Shown piece by piece: positions 58,257 through 64,000 of a DNA stretch of 64,000 nucleotides. The position numbers and the translations under genes were made by a program. Source of the DNA: DASQPA01 sp963757335 (GTDB lineage Bacteria; Acidobacteriota; Thermoanaerobaculia; Multivoradales; UBA5704). The notes beneath the pieces are model-generated. The model worked only from the letters and a program-made list of their open reading frames with translations, did not search any database and was not told the DNA's origin. The stretch covers positions 248,001 to 312,000 of the forward strand of contig CAVWRJ010000025.1 of the NCBI GenBank assembly GCA_963757335.1, read 5' to 3'. Every line of letters begins with the position of its first letter. Position 1 is the first letter of the stretch.

Positions 58257-61200
58257 ATGAGTGTCGCAGAAATCGAATCGCTGGAAGCGGAGAGGGCCTT
58301 CGCGGAGGAGCTCCCGCTCTCCTATGGGCAGCGCGCCCTCTGGTTCCTGGAGCGTCTGGCGCCGGGCAACCCGGCCTATGTCATCGCCGGGGCGGGACGG
58401 CTGCGCGGGAGAGTCGAGCCGGCGGCGCTATGGCGGGCCGCGGCGGCGCTCTCGGCCCGCCATCCGGCCCTGCGGACGACTTTTAACGACGGCGCGGACG
58501 GCCCGGTCCAGCGGGTGGGCGAGGCGCCGCGGGTCGATTTCGTCGAGGCGGACGGCCGGGCGCTCGCCGAGCCCGAGCTGCTCCGGCAGCTCTCCGACGC
58601 CGCCTTCGCCCCCTTCGACTTCGAGCGCGGTCCCCTCTGGCGGCTGGTCCTCGTCCGGCTCGACGGCGGCGGGTACGCTCTGGCGCTCTCCATCCATCAC
58701 ATCGTCGCCGACTTCTGGTCGCTCGCCATCCTGGTGCGCGAGCTGGGGGCCCTCTACGGACGGGAGATGGGGCTCGCCCTGGAGCCGCCGCTGCCGCTGC
58801 CGGCGGTCGGGTTCGCCGCGGTGGTCGAGAGGGAGGCCGAGCGGCTGGCGGGAGCGGAGGGCGAGCGTCTCCGGGAGTACTGGCACTCGGCGCTCGCCGG
58901 GGTGCCCCTGGTGCTGGATCTGCCGGTGGACCGGCCGCGGCCGCGGGTGCAGGGGTACCGGGGGGCCTGGCGCCCTTTCCGCCTGCCGGCAGAGACGGTC
59001 GACCGGCTGCGGCGGCTGTCCCGCCGGCAGGGGGCGACCCTCTACATGGCGCTCCTCGCCGGCTTCGAGGCCCTGCTCGGCCGCTACACCGGCCAGGAGC
59101 GATTGATCGTCGGCTGCCCGACGACGGGCCGCAACGCGCCTGAGCTGGCGGGCCTCGTGGGGTATCTGGTCAACCTGGTGGCGATCGCCGCCGACCTCGC
59201 CGGCGATCCGGACGGGCTCGCGCTTCTGGAGCGCACCCGGGCCGCGGCTACGGCGGCCTTCGCCCACCAGGGCTATCCATTCGCCCTCCTTGCCGAGCGG
59301 TTGGAGCCCCAGCGCGATCCGGGCCGGGCACCGGTGATCCAGGCGCTCTTCGTGCTGCAGAAGGGGCGGCGCTCGGGGGAGCAGGCGATCGCCGCCCTGG
59401 CGGTGGGGAAGGCCGGGGTGCGGGTGGCGATGGGGCCGCTCGAATTCGAGTCGCTGGCCCTGCCGGACCCGGGGGCGCAGCTCGACCTCTCGGTGATGCT
59501 GGCGGAGAGCGGCGGCGAGCTGGCGGGCCGGCTGCAGTACGACCGGGAGCTCTTCGAGGCGGCGACGATCGATCGCCTGGGCGGTCACCTGGCGGCGCTG
59601 CTCTCGGCGCTGGCGGCGGAGCCCGGGCTGCGGCTTTCCGCGCTGCCGCTCCTTTCTGCCGGAGAACGGGCGCAGCTCCTCGCGGAGGGGAACGACACGG
59701 CCGTGGCTCGCCCGGCGGGCCCGCTCGTCCACGAGCGGTTCGTGGCCTGGGCGCGGCTCCGGCCGGAGGCGCTGGCGCTCGCCTCGCCGGCCGGCCGGCT
59801 CCGCTATGGCGAGCTCGCCGCCGCGGCCGGCCGGCTGGCCCGGCGGCTCCGCGGGCTTGGCGTCGGGGCCGAGGTGCGGGTCGCGGTCTGCGCCGGGCTC
59901 ACCCTCGAACGGGTCGTGGGCCTCCTCGCGGTCCTCGCTGCGGGCGGCGCCTACGTGCCGCTCGATCCCGACTCTCCCCCCGAGCGCCTGGCGTTTCTGC
60001 TCGAAGACTGCGGGGCCGCGGTGCTCCTCGCCGAGCGGCGGCTGGCCGGGCGGCTGCCGGCGACCTCCCTGCCGGTGCTCTATCTGGACGAGGCGCTGGA
60101 CGAAGCGCTGGACGAGAAGGCTGCGGGTACGGAGCCGGCGGGAGAGCTCCCCGCGGCGCGGTCGGTCCTGCCGGAGGACCTCGCCTACATCATCTATACC
60201 TCGGGCTCGACGGGCGTCCCCAAGGGGGTCGCGGTGCCGCACTCGGGTCTCCTCAACCTCGTCCTCTGGCACCAGGAACGCTACGGGGTGACGCCGGCGG
60301 ACCGGGCGACCCAGATCGCCAGCCCGGCGTTCGACGCCTCGGTCTGGGAGCTCTGGCCCTATCTCGCCGCCGGGGCGAGCGTCCACATTCCGGACCCGGA
60401 GACCCGGCTCTCGCCGCGGGGGCTGGTCGACTGGTGGGAGGAGGAGGGGATCACCTTCAGCTTCTTGCCCACTCCGCTCGCCGAAAGCGTGCTTGCCGAA
60501 AGCGGGCTGGCGGAGGGGGGGATGCCAGAGATGCCAGGGATGGCAGAGGGGCGCCCGGGGCTCCGCCTGCGCGGTCTCCTCTGCGGCGGCGACCGGCTCC
60601 ACCGCGCGCCGCAGCCGGGGCTGCCGTTCCCCCTGCTCAATCACTACGGCCCGTCGGAGTCCAGCGTCGTCACCACCTCGGCGCCGGTGCCGCCGATACC
60701 GGCGGCGACTCCGGGTTTGCCGGCCATCGGCCGGCCGATCGACAACACCTGGACTCTCGTCCTCGACGCCTGGGGAGCCCTGGCCCCCCTGGGGATCGAG
60801 GGGGAGCTGGCGATCGGCGGGGCGGGTCTCGCGCGCGGCTACCTGGACCGGCCGGAGCTGACCGCGGAGCGCTTCGTTCCCGACCCCTGGAGCGGCGATT
60901 CCGGGGCGCGCCTCTACCTTACGGGGGACCGGGTGCGTCGCCTCGTGGACGGCAACCTCGACTTCCTGGGCCGTGCCGACCACCAGGTCAAGGTGCGGGG
61001 TTTCCGGATCGAGCTGGGGGAGATCGAAGCGGTCCTGGCGAGCGCCCCGGGCGTCTCGGAAGCGGCGGTCCTGGTACGCGAGGACCGGCCGGGCGACCGC
61101 CGGCTCGTCGCCTATGTCGTGCTGGCGCCGGAAGCCGGGGAGAGCGCGGAGCGGACCGCCGCTCTTCGCCGTCTGGGCGAGGCTCTGGAGCGCCGCCTGC

Positions 61201-64000
61201 CGGCCTACATGGTCCCCCACGACTTCGTCGTCCTCGCCGCCCTGCCGCTCTCGACGAACGGCAAGGTGGACCGGCGGGCGCTGGCGAGCCGGCCTCCGGA
61301 GACGGTGCTGGGCGACGGCGAGTCGATGGCGCCCCGGACTCCCCTGGAGGCCCGGCTGGCGGCGATCTGGGCCGGGGTGCTGGGGCGGGAGCGGGTGGGC
61401 GTCCTGGACAACTTCTTCGCCCTCGGCGGCCACTCGCTCCTCGCCACCCGGCTGGTCTCCTGGGTGCGGCAGGATCTCGGGGTCGAGCTGCCGCTCCGGG
61501 CGGTCTTCGAGGCGCCGACGGTGGCCGCGCTCGCCGTTCGGATTGCGGCTGCCGGGAGGGGGCCGGCGGCAGCCGCGCCGGCCCTGGCGCCGCTCCCGCT
61601 GGAACTCCGGGGGGGAGCGGGGAAGCCGGGCTGCCGCTCTCCTTCGCCCAGGAGCGGCTCTGGTTTCTCGATCAGCTGCAACCGGGGGACGCCTCCTACA
61701 ACATCGCCGGGGCGGCGCGCCTCACGGGCCGGCTGTCGAGCGCGGCGATCGCGGCGATGAGCGCCGCCTTCTCGGCGGTGGTCGAGCGCCATGCGGCGCT
61801 CCGCACCCGCTTCCGGAGCGGCGACGAGGGCCCGGTGCAGGTGGTCGTGCCGGCGGTCCGGCAGCTCTTGCCGCGGGTCGACCTCGCCGGGCTGCCGGCA
61901 GCTCCGCGGGCAGTCGCGGTCCGGCGCCTGGCCGCCGAGGAGGCGGCCCGGCCCTTCGACCTCGCGGCAGGTCCCCTCGTGCGGGTCTGCCTGATTCGGC
62001 TGGCGACGGGTGCGGCGGCGGGTCCCGCGGCGGGAGACGAGGAGCACGTCCTCCTCCTCACGTTGCACCACATCGTCGCCGACGGCTGGTCGCTGGAGGT
62101 CTTCCTCCAGGATTTCTCCGCGCTCTACGGGGCGCTCCTCGCCGGCCACCCGGCAGCGCTGCCGCCGCTGCCGATCCAGTACGCGGACTTCGCCGTCTGG
62201 CAGCGGGCCTGGCTCGCCGGGGCGGAGCTCGAAGGCCAGCTCGCCTGGTGGCGGCAGCACCTGGCCGGGGCACCCGCCCTCCTGGCCCTGCCGACCGACC
62301 GGCCGCGGCCGGCGGTGCAGAGCTTCCGGGGCGGCCGAGTGCCGGTGGCGTTCCCGCCCGGGCTCGGCGAGCGGCTGACGGCGTTCGGCCGCGAGTCCCA
62401 GGGGACCCTCTTCATGGTTCTCCTCGCCGGCTTCGCGGCCCTCCTGGGGAGAGTTGCGGGCGCGGAAGATCTGGTGGTGGGGGCGCCGGTCGCCAACCGG
62501 CAGCGGAGCGAGGTGGAGGGGCTGATCGGGTTCTTCGTCAACACCCTGGCGCTCCGCACCGACCTCTCCGGCGAGCCGCCGTTCGCCGAGCTCCTGGAGC
62601 GGGTGCGGACGGTGACCCTGGGGGCGTACGCGCACCAGGACGTGCCGTTCGAGAAGCTGGTCGCCGAGCTGTCGCCCGAGCGCAGCCTCGGTCACTCGCC
62701 GCTCTTCCAGGTGGTCCTGGCGCTCCAGAACGTACCGCTCGCTCCGCTCGCCCTCCCGGGCCTCGCCCTGGAGCGGCTGCCGGCGGCGGAGGGAACGGCG
62801 AAGTTCGACCTCACCCTGAGCCTCGGCGAGGCGGGCGCCGGGGAAGCCGGCGCCCTGGAGTACAACCGGGCCCTCTTCGACCGCGCCACGGCAGAGCGCC
62901 TGGCGGCCGCTTTCGTGCGCCTGCTGGAGGGTGCCGTGGGGAGCCCGCGGACGCGGCTCGGCGCGCTGCCGCTCCTCTCCGCCGGGGAGCGGGCGCAGCT
63001 CGTGGCGGAGTGGAACGACACCGCCGTGGCCCGCCCGGCGGGCCCGCTCGTCCACGAGCGGTTCGCGGCCTTGGCGCGGCTCCGGCCCGAGGCGCTGGCG
63101 CTCGCCTCGCCGGTTGGCCGGCTTAGCTATGGCGAACTCGCCGCAGCGGCCGGCCGGCTGGCCCGGCGGCTCCGTGGGCTCGGCGGGATCGGGGTTGGCC
63201 CCGAGGTGCGGGTCGCGGTCTGCGCCGGGCTGACGCTCGAACGGGTGGTGGGCCTCCTCGCGGTCCTCGCGGTGGGCAGCGCCTACGTGCCGCTCGATCC
63301 CGATTCTCCCCCTGAGCGTCTGGCATTTCTGCTCGCCGACAGCGGGGCCGCGGTGCTCCTCGCCGAGCGGCGGCTCGCCGGGCGGCTGCCGGCGACCTCT
63401 TTGCCGGTGCTCTATCTGGACGAGGACGCTTCGGAGTCGGAGCCGAGAGGAAAGCTCCCCGCGGCGCGCCCGGTCCAGCCGGAGGACCTCGCCTACATCA
63501 TCTACACCTCGGGCTCGACGGGCGTCCCCAAGGGGGTCTCGGTGCCGCACTCGGGGCTCCTCAACCTCGTCCTCTGGCATCAGGAGCGCTACGGGGTGAC
63601 CCCGGACGACCGGGCGACCCAGATCGCCAGCCCGGCCTTCGACGCCTCGGTCTGGGAGCTCTGGCCCTATCTCGCGGCGGGGGCGAGCGTCCACCTGCCG
63701 GACCCGGAGACCCGGCTCTCGCCGCGGGGGCTGGTCGACTGGTGGGAGCGGGAGGGGATCACCTTCAGCTTCCTACCCACTCCGCTTGCCGAAAGCGTGC
63801 TGGCGGAGGGTGGGTTGGCAGGGATGCCAGGGATGACAGGGATGGCAGAGGGGCGCCCGGGGCTCCGCCTGCGCGGTCTCCTCTGCGGCGGCGACCGGCT
63901 CCACCGCGCGCCGCAGCCGGGGCTGCCGTTCCCCCTGCTCAATCACTACGGCCCGTCGGAGTCCAGCGTCGTCACCACGTCGGCGGCCGTTTCGGCGGCG
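58257..64000 (+). CDS. NRPS 2, partial: starter-type C-A(Leu)-PCP-C-A(Leu)..., frame broken near 61,615
   Basis: Begins at ATG 58,257 (MSVAEIESLEAERAF), without a clear ribosome-binding site. The first C domain (about 58,310-59,690) has HHIVADF like NRPS 1. A1 (about 59,720-61,290) has specificity residues D-A-W-F-L-G-H-V-V, nine of ten with the Lys matching leucine. Carrier LGGHSLL lies near 61,430. A run of seven G at ~61,610 breaks the frame; translation continues (LPLSFAQERLWFLDQL) through C2 (HHIVADG) and A2, which carries the same Leu code, and runs open to the window end. A1 and A2 are near identical over long stretches. More modules are expected beyond 64,000. Confidence 0.85.

Noticed and set aside
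1..64000. tRNA, rRNA, replication origin or prophage signatures
   Set aside because: None recognised in any intergenic region.

Overview
The window is about 70% G+C, densely coded DNA from a Gram-negative-type bacterium: it has a TonB-dependent receptor, lipoprotein and Tat signals, and YVTN propellers. Giant NRPS genes, KLxxE[ST]LRxL-type RiPP leaders, an orphan CRISPR array and a REP-type transposase remnant would suit Acidobacteriota or another soil phylum with rich secondary metabolism. That placement is inference; no rRNA or tRNA gene is present to confirm it.

Layout. 0-1.3 kb: the end of a YVTN beta-propeller gene, then two 52-residue RiPP precursors in tandem, followed directly by a 21-bp-period repeat array. 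1.8-8.2 kb: a TPR lipoprotein-like gene, a TonB receptor, a multi-membrane-span protein and a TPR/DUF1579-like gene. 8.3-39.2 kb: one operon, apparently led by a T-box-like leader, coding for a methionyl-tRNA-synthetase paralogue, an asparaginase and an eight-module NRPS of about 9,300 codons that ends in PCP-sulfotransferase-thioesterase. 39.2-41.9 kb: a four-repeat CRISPR array without cas genes, a second 21-bp array, and an IS4-family element inserted in a REP-like palindrome. 42-52.2 kb: an ECF-type sigma factor coupled to a SARP/BTAD regulator, a MITE-like element, then envelope or exopolysaccharide genes (FAD oxidoreductase, lipoprotein esterase, Tat-exported GH16 protein, two glycosyltransferases). 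52.3-57 kb: an accessory pocket bounded by two more ~21-bp arrays, holding a Cys-rich secreted protein, a low-GC DUF4062 gene, a broken gene, a transposase remnant and a UPF0175/DUF3368 toxin-antitoxin pair. 57.2-64 kb: a solute-binding protein and a second NRPS that runs off the right edge.

How it works together. The 8.3-39.2 kb operon should make an octapeptide-scale product of approximate order X-Pro-Val/Ile-X-X-Thr-Thr-X, probably N-acylated at the start and modified by the in-cis sulfotransferase before release. The second NRPS begins with the same unusual HHxxxDF condensation domain and has two near-identical Leu modules. The two NRPSs are separated by 19 kb of unrelated genes, so they may or may not share a pathway.

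Quality caveat. About 15 reading-frame breaks occur inside otherwise intact, well-conserved genes, several at G or A homopolymers. I read them as mostly consensus indels in an error-prone assembly rather than gene decay, and I describe the affected genes as if continuous while marking each break.
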